Of a stretch of 64,000 nucleotides of DNA, positions 1 through 10,365 are shown one piece after another. Source of the DNA: an uncultured Methylophilaceae bacterium (GTDB lineage: Bacteria; Pseudomonadota; Gammaproteobacteria; Burkholderiales; Methylophilaceae); contig CAJVXS010000002.1 in NCBI GenBank assembly GCA_913009235.1, positions 1 through 64,000 on the forward strand, written 5' to 3'. The notes beneath the pieces are model-generated. The model made no database searches. It had not been told where the DNA came from and saw only the letters and a list, made by a program, of their open reading frames with translations. The position numbers were made by a program, and so were the translations under genes. Numbering within the stretch: position 1 is the first letter of the stretch; every line of letters starts with the position of its first letter.

Positions 1-77
1 AAAAAACCAGTGGAAATTACAAAAAAACCAGTGGAAATTACAAAAAAACCAGTGGAAATTACAAAAAAACCAGTGGA
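1..77 (+). repeat. 21-bp in-frame tandem repeat encoding VEITKKP
   Basis: Near-identical 21-base units lie head to tail (aaaaaaaccagtggaaatta plus c), starting before the window edge and ending at base 77. Each unit adds the residues VEITKKP, so copy-number change by slippage would keep the frame. The homogeneity of the copies suggests recent expansion. Confidence 0.9.
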
Positions 78-198
78 GTCGAATAATACTACATCGATAA
101 CAAAACCAGAGGTGCCAGAGGCTAAGCCAAGCCCCAAAAGAGGCGGTATTTCTAGTACTGACCGTGCTAGAAATATTTTAAGTCCTTCTGCCTTTTAA
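1..198 (+). CDS. 3' end of a repeat-containing protein of unknown function (5' truncated by window)
   Basis: The reading frame is open from base 1, so the gene begins outside the window. The visible part opens with a seven-residue tandem repeat (VEITKKP, 21 bp unit, about three and a half copies over bases 1-77). A Pro/Lys/Glu-rich linker follows, then a short C-terminus ending in RARNILSPSAF and a TAA stop. A GTG at base 10 lies inside the repeat and is not a credible start. The next gene begins 22 bases later and may be co-transcribed. I do not recognise the family. The lysine/proline-rich repeat looks like a flexible linker or surface-binding tail. Confidence 0.6.
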   Translation, partial: KKPVEITKKPVEITKKPVEITKKPVESNNTTSITKPEVPEAKPSPKRGGISSTDRARNILSPSAF

Positions 199-220
199 CC
201 TTATATTGGCTGCGTAAAGT

Positions 221-823
221 ATGAATAATTTAAGACAAACCATCGCCCAACATGCCGCACGCCTGATGGTGGAAGATGGCATTCATGACTTTGCTTATGC
301 AAAAAAAAAAGCTGGCCAGCAAGTAGGCACCTCTGAGAATAGTGCGCTACCTAGCAATGCTGAAATAGAAGAAGAGATTAAGCTGTATCATCAACTATTC
401 AATGAAGGCCAGCCGCAAGAACTCAAGTTACTTCGTCAAGCAGCATTAGCAACTATGCAACTGTTCGAACGATTCAACCCTTATTTAACAGGCCACGTAC
501 TAGATGGCACTGCAGGCAAGAATGCCCAAACGGAAATTCACTTATTTGTGGATAGCGCCAAAGAGGTTGAAATCTTTTTACTTAGCGAACAAATCCCATT
601 TAAAGCAGATGAAAAAGCCCATCGCCTATCAGGTAAGCCCAGTAAAAACAAAAAAGACAGAGCATGCAAAACCGTGCCGTTATATGCTTTAGAAACGGAA
701 TATGGACTGCAAAAAATCAGCGTATTTGAATATGATGATATTCGCATTGCAACTAAGAGAGCTTCAAATCGTAGTGATGTGGATAAAGCAGGTATTGCTG
801 AAGTAAGAGCGTTAATCAAGTAG
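221..823 (+). CDS. Conserved protein of unknown function (200 aa)
   Basis: A complete 200-residue soluble protein with no signal peptide or membrane segment. The N-terminal third is helical and charged. The middle (about residues 85-130) carries the segment LDGTAGKNAQTEIHLFVDSA followed by a KEVEIFLL stretch, resembling the core of a small group of betaproteobacterial proteins sometimes called nucleotidyltransferase-like. I cannot see a full catalytic motif, so no function is assigned. The C-terminus (about 150-200) is basic. It lies 22 bases after the preceding partial gene and is convergent with hemB. Confidence 0.75.
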   Translation: MNNLRQTIAQHAARLMVEDGIHDFAYAKKKAGQQVGTSENSALPSNAEIEEEIKLYHQLFNEGQPQELKLLRQAALATMQLFERFNPYLTGHVLDGTAGKNAQTEIHLFVDSAKEVEIFLLSEQIPFKADEKAHRLSGKPSKNKKDRACKTVPLYALETEYGLQKISVFEYDDIRIATKRASNRSDVDKAGIAEVRALIK

Positions 824-985
824 AAAACGATGTCCAATCAACTGTTTTTGTTCTTCACTAAAGTCTTTTTAAACCCAATCATTATTCACGCTGCTGAAAT
901 AAGTAAGGGTGTTAGTTAAGTTTTTACCGATATAAATTTTTCTATTTGGGGAAGCGATTTCATAAATAACCTTTTTTATTGCGTA
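815..985 (-). pseudogene. Decayed GIY-YIG nuclease-family fragment
   Basis: In the gap downstream of hemB, the minus-strand frame from about 985 to 815 reads KKVIYEIASPNRKIYIGKN, then NLTNTLTYFSSVNNDWV, a stop codon, and KDFSEEQKQLIGH. This follows the conserved core of small GIY-YIG proteins (YEI..PNGK.YIG.DLT....YFGS.N...I..DFT.EQ). There is no start codon, an in-frame stop interrupts the core, and the C-terminal part is lost, so this is a relic. The assignment rests on motif recall, not a search. Confidence 0.6.
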
Positions 986-994
986 AGTGCTAAT

Positions 995-2014
<1,020 letters not shown>

Positions 2015-2128
2015 CTAAGCACAGCAATCGTAAAACAATGCCACTTATTTAAAGTAATCTTACTATTTTATTAACGTAATTCAGCACGAAAATCCTGATA
2101 AAGCCGCACAATGTTGCTATTGCAGAAA

Positions 2129-2917
2129 TTAGCCGAATACTTTTTTAAACTCTGCGCCTGGGTCTGGTTGCCTCATAAATGCCTCACCTACTAAAAAACC
2201 ATTCACATTATGCTCGCGCATGAGTGCGACATCTTCAGGGGTGAAAATACCAGACTCTGTAATCACAAAGCGATCATCAGGTAGTTTTTTTAATAAGTCT
2301 ATTGTCGTTTGTAGCGTGACATCAAAAGTGCGTAAGTTGCGATTATTGATGCCCACTAATGGTGTTGCCAACTCCAGTGCTATGTCAAGTTCTTCTTGAT
2401 TATGCACTTCCACCAACACTGCCATACCTAGCTCATGTGAAACATCTTCTAATAGCTGCATTTGCTCCAATTCTAATGCGGCGGCAATCAGCAGAATACA
2501 ATCTGCACCCATGGCGCGGGCTTCGACCACTTGGTATGGGTCGACCATAAAGTCTTTACGCAACACGGGCAGTTTACAAGCATCACGCGCTTGTTTTAAA
2601 TAAGCTGCTGATCCTTGGAAATATTGCTCATCTGTTAAGACAGATAGACATGCAGCTCCCGCTTGCTCATAGCTTTTTGCAATTTCAGCCGGGTTGAAAT
2701 CTTCACGAATCACGCCTTTTGATGGGCTAGCTTTCTTAATTTCAGCAATCACCGCTGGCAAGTTGTCTTCGTCTTTTTTAGCTAAATTAGCAACAAAGTC
2801 TCTCGGCTCTGGCTGTGCGAGCGCTTCTTCGTGTATTTCTTTTAATGATTTAACTGCACTCGCCTTAGCGATTTCCTCCTGCTTAGTGGCGAGTATTTTA
2901 TTTAATATATCTGACAT
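2129..2917 (-). CDS. trpC: Indole-3-glycerol phosphate synthase
   Basis: Closes the indole ring from CdRP in tryptophan synthesis. This is a monofunctional 262-residue TIM barrel, not fused to TrpF. Catalytic residues match the family: E59 and K61 in [12 protein letters not shown]121 in [11 protein letters not shown]170 in VLVEVHN, and [10 protein letters not shown] near 189-198. It sits 154 bases after trpD on the same strand, an unusually wide gap for this operon. trpF, trpB and trpA are not in the window. Confidence 0.97.
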   Translation of the reverse strand: MSDILNKILATKQEEIAKASAVKSLKEIHEEALAQPEPRDFVANLAKKDEDNLPAVIAEIKKASPSKGVIREDFNPAEIAKSYEQAGAACLSVLTDEQYFQGSAAYLKQARDACKLPVLRKDFMVDPYQVVEARAMGADCILLIAAALELEQMQLLEDVSHELGMAVLVEVHNQEELDIALELATPLVGINNRNLRTFDVTLQTTIDLLKKLPDDRFVITESGIFTPEDVALMREHNVNGFLVGEAFMRQPDPGAEFKKVFG

Positions 2918-2977
2918 GTTTTTACGTCTACTTTAATTGATCAATCGTTACTGATAAGTAATGCCGTTATGTTTAAT

Positions 2978-3055
2978 CTAACCGGCTTTGTGTGTATGGC
3001 GTGGGTCTAAATGTGACCAGTGTACGCCACCACCTTTTAAGCTTAAACTTCTCAT
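2978..3055 (-). CDS. Possible 25-residue small ORF between trpD and trpC
   Basis: In the 154-base gap between trpD and trpC, an ATG at 3055 preceded by AGGAAGG opens a 25-codon frame ending at TAG 2978. The peptide reads MRSLSLKGGGVHWSHLDPR then HTHKAG. The good ribosome site is the only support. The GxHWxxLD pattern faintly recalls DUF2442 proteins, so it could instead be a gene remnant. It is not a tryptophan leader peptide: it has only one Trp and lies inside the operon. Confidence 0.3.
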   Translation of the reverse strand: MRSLSLKGGGVHWSHLDPRHTHKAG

Positions 3056-3071
3056 TACCTTCCTCTAAGAC

Positions 3072-4082
3072 TTATCTTGCCTGTAAGGCTTCTAGTTTTG
3101 TCAGCGCAGCACCATCATCAATCATCTGCGCGGCTTTTTCAATACCGGCTGCTAATGTGGTCGTAATTCCTGCTGTATAAATGGCTGCGCCTGCGTTGAG
3201 CAATATGATATCGCGTGGCGCGCCTGCTGTGCCATTGAGTACATCCATAATCATCGCTTTTGATTCCGCTGCATTCTGGATTTGAATGTCTTTTAACAGA
3301 TGGAAATTCAAACCAAACTGCGTTGGATTCACCGTGTACTCTGTGACTTTTCCATCTTTTAGCTCTGCGATATAGGTATCACCTGTGAAAGAGATTTCAT
3401 CCATGCCATCAGCGCCGTGCACGACTAATACATGCTCACTTCCTAGCTTTTGTAATACTTGAGCTAATTTACCTGTTAACACTTTATCAAACACACCCAT
3501 CACCTGCCGACGTGCTGCGGCAGGATTGGTAAGTGGGCCAAGCAAGTTGAAGATGGTTCGCACACCTAGCTCTTTACGTACTGGTGCAGCATGTTTCATG
3601 GCGCTATGATGATTTGGTGCAAACATAAAACCAATGCCAATTTCATTCACACTGTTCGCCACTTCGCTAGGCGTTTTATTGACATCAACCCCTAGCTCTT
3701 CTAACACATCGGCACTACCGCACGTAGACGATACTGAACGGCCGCCATGCTTAGCCACTTTTGCACCAGCTGCGGCTGCGACAAAGGCAGACACCGTTGA
3801 AACATTAAAGGTTTGGATGCCATCACCACCAGTACCACAGGTATCGACTAAATGCACCGTGTCCTTGATATTAACCTTTGTTGATAGTTCGCGCATGACC
3901 GTTGCCGCAGCTGTAATCTCATCAACTGTTTCACCTTTTAATCGCAATGCCATTAATAAGGCTGCGATTTGCGCTGGCGTCAGCTCGCCCCTCATCACTT
4001 GTTGCATCACGGCCAACATTTGGTCGTGCGATAAATCCTGTGCGTCTAGTAATTGATTAAGCGCTTCTTTAAACATGGTCAT
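3072..4082 (-). CDS. trpD: Anthranilate phosphoribosyltransferase
   Basis: Transfers the phosphoribosyl group of PRPP to anthranilate, the second step of the tryptophan branch. The 336-residue length is normal. The PRPP-binding loop CGTGGDG is at residues 82-88, and the KHGGRSVSSTCGSADVLEELG segment follows near residues 110-130. An AAGG ribosome site lies just before the first ATG; a second ATG two codons later is possible. It follows trpG after 9 bases, indicating one transcript. Confidence 0.97.
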   Translation of the reverse strand: MTMFKEALNQLLDAQDLSHDQMLAVMQQVMRGELTPAQIAALLMALRLKGETVDEITAAATVMRELSTKVNIKDTVHLVDTCGTGGDGIQTFNVSTVSAFVAAAAGAKVAKHGGRSVSSTCGSADVLEELGVDVNKTPSEVANSVNEIGIGFMFAPNHHSAMKHAAPVRKELGVRTIFNLLGPLTNPAAARRQVMGVFDKVLTGKLAQVLQKLGSEHVLVVHGADGMDEISFTGDTYIAELKDGKVTEYTVNPTQFGLNFHLLKDIQIQNAAESKAMIMDVLNGTAGAPRDIILLNAGAAIYTAGITTTLAAGIEKAAQMIDDGAALTKLEALQAR

Positions 4083-4091
4083 TACGCCTTA

Positions 4092-4658
4092 TTAGTAAGT
4101 CTTAATAAAGTTGTCGAGTAGCGCATGTCCGTGCTCCGTCAACACTGATTCCGGGTGAAATTGCACGCCTTCGATGGCGAGTGTTTTATGACGTACGCCC
4201 ATAATTTCACCATCTTCTGTCCATGCTGTAATTTCCAAGCAATCCGGCAAGCTTTCCTTTTCAATCACTAATGAGTGATAACGTGTCGCTGTATAAGGGC
4301 CGGGTAAGCTTTTAAACACGCCAGTATTCGCATGGTGAATCAATGACGTTTTACCATGCATTAATGTTTTGGCATTGATGATTTTACCGCCGTATGCTTG
4401 GCCAATACTCTGGTGACCTAAACATACACCGAATAACGGTATTTTCCCAGCAAACTCGTTGATTAAGGCTAGGCTAATACCCGCCTCATTTGGCGTACAT
4501 GGCCCAGGTGATATCACGATATGGCGTGGATTCAATTCGGCTACTTTTGCCAAGTCAATTTCATCATTGCGATAAACCTGCACATCTTGGCCTAGCTCAC
4601 CAAAGTACTGCACAAGATTATAAGTAAAGGAGTCGTAATTATCGATCATTAATAACAT
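4092..4658 (-). CDS. trpG: Anthranilate synthase component II (glutamine amidotransferase)
   Basis: Supplies ammonia from glutamine to TrpE. A class I amidotransferase of 188 residues with the nucleophile C79 in [11 protein letters not shown] and the His168/Glu170 pair in VQFHPES. The start codon overlaps the trpE stop by one base (TAATG), indicating translational coupling. In many bacteria this subunit also serves p-aminobenzoate synthase (PabA). That double role is possible here but not shown. Confidence 0.97.
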   Translation of the reverse strand: MLLMIDNYDSFTYNLVQYFGELGQDVQVYRNDEIDLAKVAELNPRHIVISPGPCTPNEAGISLALINEFAGKIPLFGVCLGHQSIGQAYGGKIINAKTLMHGKTSLIHHANTGVFKSLPGPYTATRYHSLVIEKESLPDCLEITAWTEDGEIMGVRHKTLAIEGVQFHPESVLTEHGHALLDNFIKTY

Positions 4659-6148
4659 TATTGTTTGCCCTTACTATCTAAACCTGCTTGTACTAACTCT
4701 GCAGCACGAAGCACTGCTTTTGCTTTGTTTTGCGTTTCTTCCCATTCGCTTTGTGGTACCGAGTCGGCCACGATGCCCGCACCTGCTTGCACATAAAGCT
4801 TATTATCTTTAACCACACCAGTTCTAATAGCAATCGCCACGTCCATATCACCATTAAACCCTAGGTAGCCAACAGCCCCTGCGTAAATGCCACGCTTGGT
4901 GTGTTCAAATTCATCAATAATCTCCATGGCACGCACTTTAGGCGCGCCTGATACGGTGCCAGCAGGGAATGTTGCCTTTAGTACATCAATCGCGTCCATA
5001 TTCGGCTTCAATTGACCTTCTACGTTACTCACAATGTGCATCACATGTGAGTAACGCTCGATCATCATATTATCCGTGACTTTAACTGTACCTGTTTGCG
5101 CAACACGACCGACATCATTGCGACCTAAATCCATCAGCTGCACATGCTCTGCACACTCTTTTGGATCGGCTAGCAGCTCTTTAGACAATGCCATATCTTC
5201 CTCACGCGATTGGCCACGTGGGCGAGTACCAGCGATTGGTCTAGAAGTGACAAGGCCTCCTTCTAAACGCACGAGAATCTCTGGTGAAGCGCCTACCACG
5301 TGATGGTCGCCCATGTCGTAGTAAAACATATAAGGTGATGGATTTAAGCTTCTTAGTGCACGATAAAGTGACAGCGGTGAACCAGTAAAGTCTTGTGACA
5401 TGCGCTGGCTTAAGACCACCTGCATGATGTCACCTTCAAAAATATAGTCCTGAGCCTTTTTAACTGCTGCTTTAAAGTTCTCTTGACCAAACTCTGACTT
5501 GGCCTCAGTCGCTACTGATTGTAGCGATTCAGGAATCTTAGCTGGTTGACGGAGTTGCTGCATTAAGCCTTGAATACGTTCGCGTGCTTGATCATAAGCG
5601 CCATCTTCTTCTGGATCCGCATAGACAATAAAGTAAAGTTTACCGCTTAAGTTATCAACGACCGCAATTTCTTCAGACACCATTAATAAGACATCTGGCG
5701 TGCCCATGACATCAGACTTTTGGCTGTTAGCCAAACGCTTTTCAATATAACGGATGGTTTCGTAACCAAAGTAACCTGCTAAGCCGCCAGTGAAACGTGG
5801 CAAGCCTTCATACGGTGGCGTTTTAAAGCGCGCTTGAAAGGTTTTGACGAAGTCGAGTGGGTTGGTGTCCTCGTGTGTTTCCAATACTTCGTCACCTTGC
5901 ATCACTTGCACGCTAAAGCCGTTCGCGACGATACGTATTTTTGCGGGTAAGCCAATGATGGAATAACGACCGAAACGCTCACCGCCTTGTACACTTTCCA
6001 ATAAGTATGAAAAGGGTTGGTTAGCCAGTTTGAGGTATAAAGATAAAGGCGTGTCTAGGTCGGCAAAAGTTTCTTGTACAAGCGGGATACGGTTATAGCC
6101 TTGTTGCGCCAAGGCATCGAATTCGATTTGAGTAATGGTTTGAAGCAT
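4658..6148 (-). CDS. trpE: Anthranilate synthase component I
   Basis: Converts chorismate and ammonia to anthranilate, the entry to tryptophan synthesis. About 496 residues from the preferred ATG at 6148, which has AAGGAAA before it and aligns with family N-termini ([13 protein letters not shown]); a longer frame from 6187 has no ribosome site. The LLES segment near residue 50, the tryptophan feedback site, is intact. The C-terminal chorismate-binding motifs are also present ([47 protein letters not shown]). It is separated from rpe by about 129 bases. Betaproteobacteria usually carry gph here, but it is absent. Confidence 0.97.
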   Translation of the reverse strand: MLQTITQIEFDALAQQGYNRIPLVQETFADLDTPLSLYLKLANQPFSYLLESVQGGERFGRYSIIGLPAKIRIVANGFSVQVMQGDEVLETHEDTNPLDFVKTFQARFKTPPYEGLPRFTGGLAGYFGYETIRYIEKRLANSQKSDVMGTPDVLLMVSEEIAVVDNLSGKLYFIVYADPEEDGAYDQARERIQGLMQQLRQPAKIPESLQSVATEAKSEFGQENFKAAVKKAQDYIFEGDIMQVVLSQRMSQDFTGSPLSLYRALRSLNPSPYMFYYDMGDHHVVGASPEILVRLEGGLVTSRPIAGTRPRGQSREEDMALSKELLADPKECAEHVQLMDLGRNDVGRVAQTGTVKVTDNMMIERYSHVMHIVSNVEGQLKPNMDAIDVLKATFPAGTVSGAPKVRAMEIIDEFEHTKRGIYAGAVGYLGFNGDMDVAIAIRTGVVKDNKLYVQAGAGIVADSVPQSEWEETQNKAKAVLRAAELVQAGLDSKGKQ

Positions 6149-6277
6149 GATTTTCCTTAAAAAGTTTTTTGCGATGTGCGCAGGCAAGTGCCAGCGCGTG
6201 AAGCTTGATTTAACCCCACCATCGCCAACTTGTTACTACATGCTTTTTAAGGAAGTTCATTGTATCTAAACTGCTTC

Positions 6278-6985
6278 TTAAACAGTTGCTAATGCAGTAC
6301 GCATTTTACCGACAACTGTATCGTAACGGTTTGCATCTGCATCATTTGGTTTGCTAAAGATGGCGCTACCCGCTACAAATGTATCTGCACCAGCTCTAGC
6401 AATATCAGCGATGTTGTCAGGATTTACACCGCCGTCAACTTCTAGCCAGATTTTACGGCCTGTTTTTTCTTCATAAGCATCAATGCGTACACGTGCTTGT
6501 TTTAGTTTTTCCAATGTTTCTGGAATGAATTTTTGACCACCAAACCCAGGGTTAACAGACATTAATAGAACCATGTCTACTTTATCCATTACATGATCCA
6601 AATAGCTCAATGAAGTTCCTGGGTTGAATACTAGGCCAGATTTGCAGCCTAACTCACGCACCAAAGCAAGGCTACGGTCAATATGGTCTGAAGCTTCTGG
6701 GTGGAAAGTAATGATGTCCGCACCTGCTTTTGCAAAGTCAGGAATAATGCGATCCACTGGTTTCACCATCAAATGTACATCAATCAATGCGCCTGCTTTA
6801 TGTGATAACTCACGAATCGCATCACAAACTAGTGGGCCAATTGTTAAGTTTGGCACGTAGTGGTTATCCATCACGTCAAAATGTACAAGGTCTGTACCTG
6901 ACTTAATGACGTCTTCAATCTCTTGTCCTAACTTAGAGAAATCAGCTGAAAGAATACTAGGGGCAATTCTGAAGTCTTTACTCAT
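6278..6985 (-). CDS. rpe: Ribulose-phosphate 3-epimerase
   Basis: Interconverts ribulose-5-phosphate and xylulose-5-phosphate in the pentose phosphate pathway. In ribulose-monophosphate methylotrophs it also helps regenerate ribulose-5-phosphate for formaldehyde fixation; that last role is inference. A 235-residue TIM barrel with [32 protein letters not shown], the phosphate loop NPGFGGQKF and [10 protein letters not shown]. The start at 6985 ([10 protein letters not shown]) is preferred because GGAAAG lies five bases upstream and it fits family N-termini; an ATG four codons earlier is the alternative. It is the first gene of the minus-strand run and is divergent from hemA. Confidence 0.96.
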   Translation of the reverse strand: MSKDFRIAPSILSADFSKLGQEIEDVIKSGTDLVHFDVMDNHYVPNLTIGPLVCDAIRELSHKAGALIDVHLMVKPVDRIIPDFAKAGADIITFHPEASDHIDRSLALVRELGCKSGLVFNPGTSLSYLDHVMDKVDMVLLMSVNPGFGGQKFIPETLEKLKQARVRIDAYEEKTGRKIWLEVDGGVNPDNIADIARAGADTFVAGSAIFSKPNDADANRYDTVVGKMRTALATV

Positions 6986-7121
6986 GGCGCTTTCCATTCT
7001 TAATCTATTTTGAATTCATTATGTACTACTAAGCCGTTATTTTAACCCGATTTTGCTATTTGGATAAACATCTAGGCAGATGTTTTGGTGAACTAAACCA
7101 CAATTCAAATGTTAGTTTATT

Positions 7122-7150
7122 TTCCAACAACATCCATGGCTTGTTAAAAT
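7122..7150 (+). promoter_or_regulatory. Candidate hemA promoter with -10 box six bases from the start codon
   Basis: TAAAAT at 7145-7150 lies six bases before the hemA ATG at 7157, with a weak TTtcCA-like -35 about 17-18 bases further up. No Shine-Dalgarno sequence is visible before the ATG. If this -10 is used, transcription would start at or next to the start codon. Confidence 0.4.
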
Positions 7151-7156
7151 AGCGAA

Positions 7157-8401
7157 ATGCAGTTGTATGCCATAGGTGTCAATCACACCACCGCTCCCAT
7201 AGAGATTCGCGAAAATGTCGCGTTTGGTGTGGATAATATGCGCGAAGCACTATCGGACTTGACAAGTAAAATGGCGGCCGAAGCGGCTATCTTGTCGACC
7301 TGCAACCGCACAGAAGTTTATGTACAATCAGCCGACGCTCTATCCGTGATGAATTGGTTGGCGGATTATCACCAGCTAGATATCAACCACATTCAGCCTT
7401 ACACCTATACACTAGCCAATCAAGAAGCGGTAAAACATGCCTTTAGAGTCGCATCTGGTTTAGATAGCATGGTACTAGGCGAGCCGCAAATATTGGGGCA
7501 GTTCAAGCAATCTGTAAAACTAGCGCAAGAAGCCGGCACATTAGGCACTAATTTACATCAGCTATTTCAACGCACGTTTGAAGTTGCAAAGGAAGTACGT
7601 ACCAATACGGATATTGGCGGTAGCTCAATCTCCATGGCTGCGGCTGCAGTTAAATTAGCCCAGCGTATCTTTGGCAACCTATCAGAGCAGAGAGTTTTAT
7701 TTATTGGTGCAGGGGAAATGGTGACGCTCTGTGCCCACCATTTTTCTGCGCAAAATCCAAAAAGCATGGCCGTCGCCAACCGTACGAAAGAGCGTGGCTT
7801 AGAGTTGGCAGAGAAAATTCACGCTGAGGCCATACTGCTCAATGATTTACCAGAGCATTTTGCTGATTTTGATATCGTCATCACCAGTACAGCCAGCCAA
7901 CTACCGATTGTTGGCTTGGGTATGGTGGAACGCGCGATTAAGGCACGTAAGCACCGTCCAATGTTTATGGTCGATCTAGCCGTGCCACGTGATATAGAGG
8001 CAGAAGTTGCACAGCTAGATGATGTGTTTTTATATGCGGTGGATGACCTATCTCAGGTCGTTACCGATGGCATTGAAAACCGTCAAGAAGCCGCAGTCAC
8101 TGCGGAAATGATTGTATCTACGCGCGTTGAAGCGTTTATGCATTGGCTGCAAAAGCGTAACTCGGTGCCAACCATCAAAGCGCTGCGAGACCAAGCAGAA
8201 ACTATGCGGACTACCGAACTAGAAAGAGCAATCAAACTGATCCAAAAAGGGGAAAGCCCAGAAAAGGCACTAGAAATGCTAAGCTTAGCCATCACAAAGA
8301 AAATGCTACATGCGCCTAGCCACGCGCTCAACCAAAGTCATGGCGACGAACACGAGCGATTAGCGCAATTACTCCGCCATATTTACCAAATTAAGAATTA
8401 A
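7157..8401 (+). CDS. hemA: Glutamyl-tRNA reductase
   Basis: Reduces Glu-tRNA to glutamate-1-semialdehyde with NADPH, the first step of the C5 route to haem. 414 residues, normal length. The N-terminal catalytic part has NHTTAPIEIREN and the active-site cysteine near residue 49 in ILSTCNRTEVY. SGLDSMVLGEPQILGQ and the Rossmann segment VLFIGAGEMV follow. The C-terminal dimerisation helices lie in residues 320-414. It is divergent from rpe and heads hemA-prfA-prmC, a conserved order. No ribosome site precedes the ATG; a possible -10 box lies very close. Confidence 0.97.
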   Translation: MQLYAIGVNHTTAPIEIRENVAFGVDNMREALSDLTSKMAAEAAILSTCNRTEVYVQSADALSVMNWLADYHQLDINHIQPYTYTLANQEAVKHAFRVASGLDSMVLGEPQILGQFKQSVKLAQEAGTLGTNLHQLFQRTFEVAKEVRTNTDIGGSSISMAAAAVKLAQRIFGNLSEQRVLFIGAGEMVTLCAHHFSAQNPKSMAVANRTKERGLELAEKIHAEAILLNDLPEHFADFDIVITSTASQLPIVGLGMVERAIKARKHRPMFMVDLAVPRDIEAEVAQLDDVFLYAVDDLSQVVTDGIENRQEAAVTAEMIVSTRVEAFMHWLQKRNSVPTIKALRDQAETMRTTELERAIKLIQKGESPEKALEMLSLAITKKMLHAPSHALNQSHGDEHERLAQLLRHIYQIKN

Positions 8402-8422
8402 AACCTTTACATTAAGTTGAAA

Positions 8423-9505
8423 ATGAAGCCCAGCATATTACAAAAGCTCTCTAATTTGAGCGAACGTCTCGATGAACTCAATCGTTTAATGTCGAGTGAA
8501 GACATTACCAATGACATGGATAATTACCTCAAAATCACACGTGAACACGCAGAAATCACACCAATTGTTGAGCAGTACAATACTTACGTACAAACTGAAG
8601 TGGATATGCAAGAAGCAGAAAGCATGCTTGGCGACCCTGAAATGAAAGAATTTGTGCAAGAAGAAATCAGCGTCGGTAAAAAACAGTTAGAAGAAATTGA
8701 GTTGGAACTACAAAAACTCCTCATCCCTAAAGACCCGAATGATGATAAAAATATCATCATAGAGATACGTGCTGGAACGGGTGGTGATGAGTCAGCCTTG
8801 TTTGCAGGTGATTTATTCCGTATGTATAGCCGCTATGTTGAAAAGAAGCGTTGGAAATTAGAAATTTTATCGTCTAATGAAAGTGACGTCGGTGGTTATA
8901 AAGAAATCATCGCTAAAATTGAAGGCCAAGGCGCTTACTCTAAACTAAAATTTGAATCAGGCGGTCATCGTGTGCAACGCGTACCAGATACCGAAACACA
9001 AGGCCGCATTCATACCTCAGCGTGTACCGTCGCGATTCTGCCAGAAGTAGAAGATGTGGCTGATGTCATCATAAATCCAGCCGATATCCGTTTAGATACC
9101 TTCCGTGCTTCAGGTGCAGGTGGCCAGCATATTAATAAAACCGACTCTGCCGTGCGTATTACCCATGCGCCAACAGGTATTGTGGTGGAGTGCCAAGATG
9201 GCCGAAGCCAGCATCAGAATAAAGCGCAAGCTATGCAAGTGCTCGCGGCACGGATTAAAGCGCAAGAAGTGGATGCACAATATGCTGAAATTGCCTCTGA
9301 ACGCCGCAACCTGATTGGTTCAGGTGACCGCTCACAACGCATTCGCACTTACAACTACCCGCAAGGCCGCATTACTGACCATCGCATTAATTTAACGCTG
9401 TATAAAATTGATGCCATTACCGAGGGTGATTTGGATGAGTTAATTAATCCGCTATCAGCTGAACATCAAGCCGACATGTTGGCGGTGTTGGGTGCAGATA
9501 GTTAA
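8423..9505 (+). CDS. prfA: Peptide chain release factor 1
   Basis: Terminates translation at UAA and UAG. About 360 residues from the ATG at 8423, which matches family N-termini (MKPSILQKL); a TTG two codons earlier is less likely. The GGQ peptide-release motif is near residues 233-235 within [16 protein letters not shown]. The codon-recognition tripeptide of the PxT type reads PDT in [15 protein letters not shown]. It lies about 20 bases after hemA and before prmC, whose product methylates the GGQ glutamine. Confidence 0.97.
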   Translation: MKPSILQKLSNLSERLDELNRLMSSEDITNDMDNYLKITREHAEITPIVEQYNTYVQTEVDMQEAESMLGDPEMKEFVQEEISVGKKQLEEIELELQKLLIPKDPNDDKNIIIEIRAGTGGDESALFAGDLFRMYSRYVEKKRWKLEILSSNESDVGGYKEIIAKIEGQGAYSKLKFESGGHRVQRVPDTETQGRIHTSACTVAILPEVEDVADVIINPADIRLDTFRASGAGGQHINKTDSAVRITHAPTGIVVECQDGRSQHQNKAQAMQVLAARIKAQEVDAQYAEIASERRNLIGSGDRSQRIRTYNYPQGRITDHRINLTLYKIDAITEGDLDELINPLSAEHQADMLAVLGADS

Positions 9506-9522
9506 TTAACCAAATTCAGGCG

Positions 9523-10365
9523 ATGAATGTTCATACAGTTTTGCATGAGGCAGTAACCGTACTCAAAGCATCAAATAATAGCGGCGAAGAAAAGTTAGAA
9601 GCGCAGTTGCTTTTAGAGCAACTTCTTGGCGTCAATCATGCATGGTTAATTACACATGCCGATCATGAAGTGAGTAGCGATTTGCGGCAACAATTTGAAG
9701 CGCTCATTCAACGTCGCATCACTGGTGAGCCGATTGCACATATATTGGGTGGGCGCGAGTTTTACGGGCTACTATTCAAAGTCACACCTGACACCTTAAT
9801 TCCACGGCCCGATACTGAGACTTTGGTAGATGCGGCATTAGCAAAAATACCACCATCAGAAGCAACCAACATACTAGACCTTGGCACAGGCTCTGGTGCG
9901 ATTGCATTAGCGATTGCTAAGCATAGGCTGAATGCGAAAGTTACTGCAGTTGATGCATCGGCAGCGGCATTAATTATCGCCCAAGAGAATGTGCAAGCGC
10001 TAAACATTCACAATGTAGCGTTAGTATTGAGCAATTGGTTTTGCGCACTAGACAATCAACATTTTGATGTCATCGTTAGCAACCCGCCTTATATAGAACA
10101 AGACGATGCTCATTTAAGTCAGGGTGATTTATGCTTTGAGCCGCTTTCTTCTTTAGCATCTGGTGAAGATGGCCTAGATGATATTCGTCAGATTATTCAA
10201 GCAGCCTCGGCACATCTAAAACCGCATGGGTGGTTAATGTTTGAACATGGTTACAGGCAAGCAGCATCAGTTGCTACATTGTTAGCAAGTGCTCACTTCT
10301 GCAACATCGAAACGCTCAAAGATTTAGGTGGTAATGACCGCGTGACCATTGGGTGCAAACTTTAG
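9523..10365 (+). CDS. prmC: Release factor glutamine methyltransferase
   Basis: Methylates the glutamine of the GGQ motif of RF1 and RF2 using S-adenosylmethionine. 280 residues: an N-terminal helical domain (1-85), then a Rossmann methyltransferase with motif I LDLGTGSGAIALAIA near residue 125 and the catalytic NPPY in SNPPYIEQDD near residue 187. It lies 17 bases after prfA. Its 3' end overlaps the convergent gamma-carbonic-anhydrase gene by four bases. Confidence 0.95.
   Translation: MNVHTVLHEAVTVLKASNNSGEEKLEAQLLLEQLLGVNHAWLITHADHEVSSDLRQQFEALIQRRITGEPIAHILGGREFYGLLFKVTPDTLIPRPDTETLVDAALAKIPPSEATNILDLGTGSGAIALAIAKHRLNAKVTAVDASAAALIIAQENVQALNIHNVALVLSNWFCALDNQHFDVIVSNPPYIEQDDAHLSQGDLCFEPLSSLASGEDGLDDIRQIIQAASAHLKPHGWLMFEHGYRQAASVATLLASAHFCNIETLKDLGGNDRVTIGCKL

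Noticed and set aside
1-77. Direct repeats that could suggest a CRISPR array
   Set aside because: The 21-base units are contiguous with no spacers and are in frame within a coding sequence.
2040-2128. Minus-strand fragment NSNIVRLYQDFRAELR after trpC, which looked like a gene remnant
   Set aside because: It is only about 16 codons with no start and no family recognised; not enough to call.
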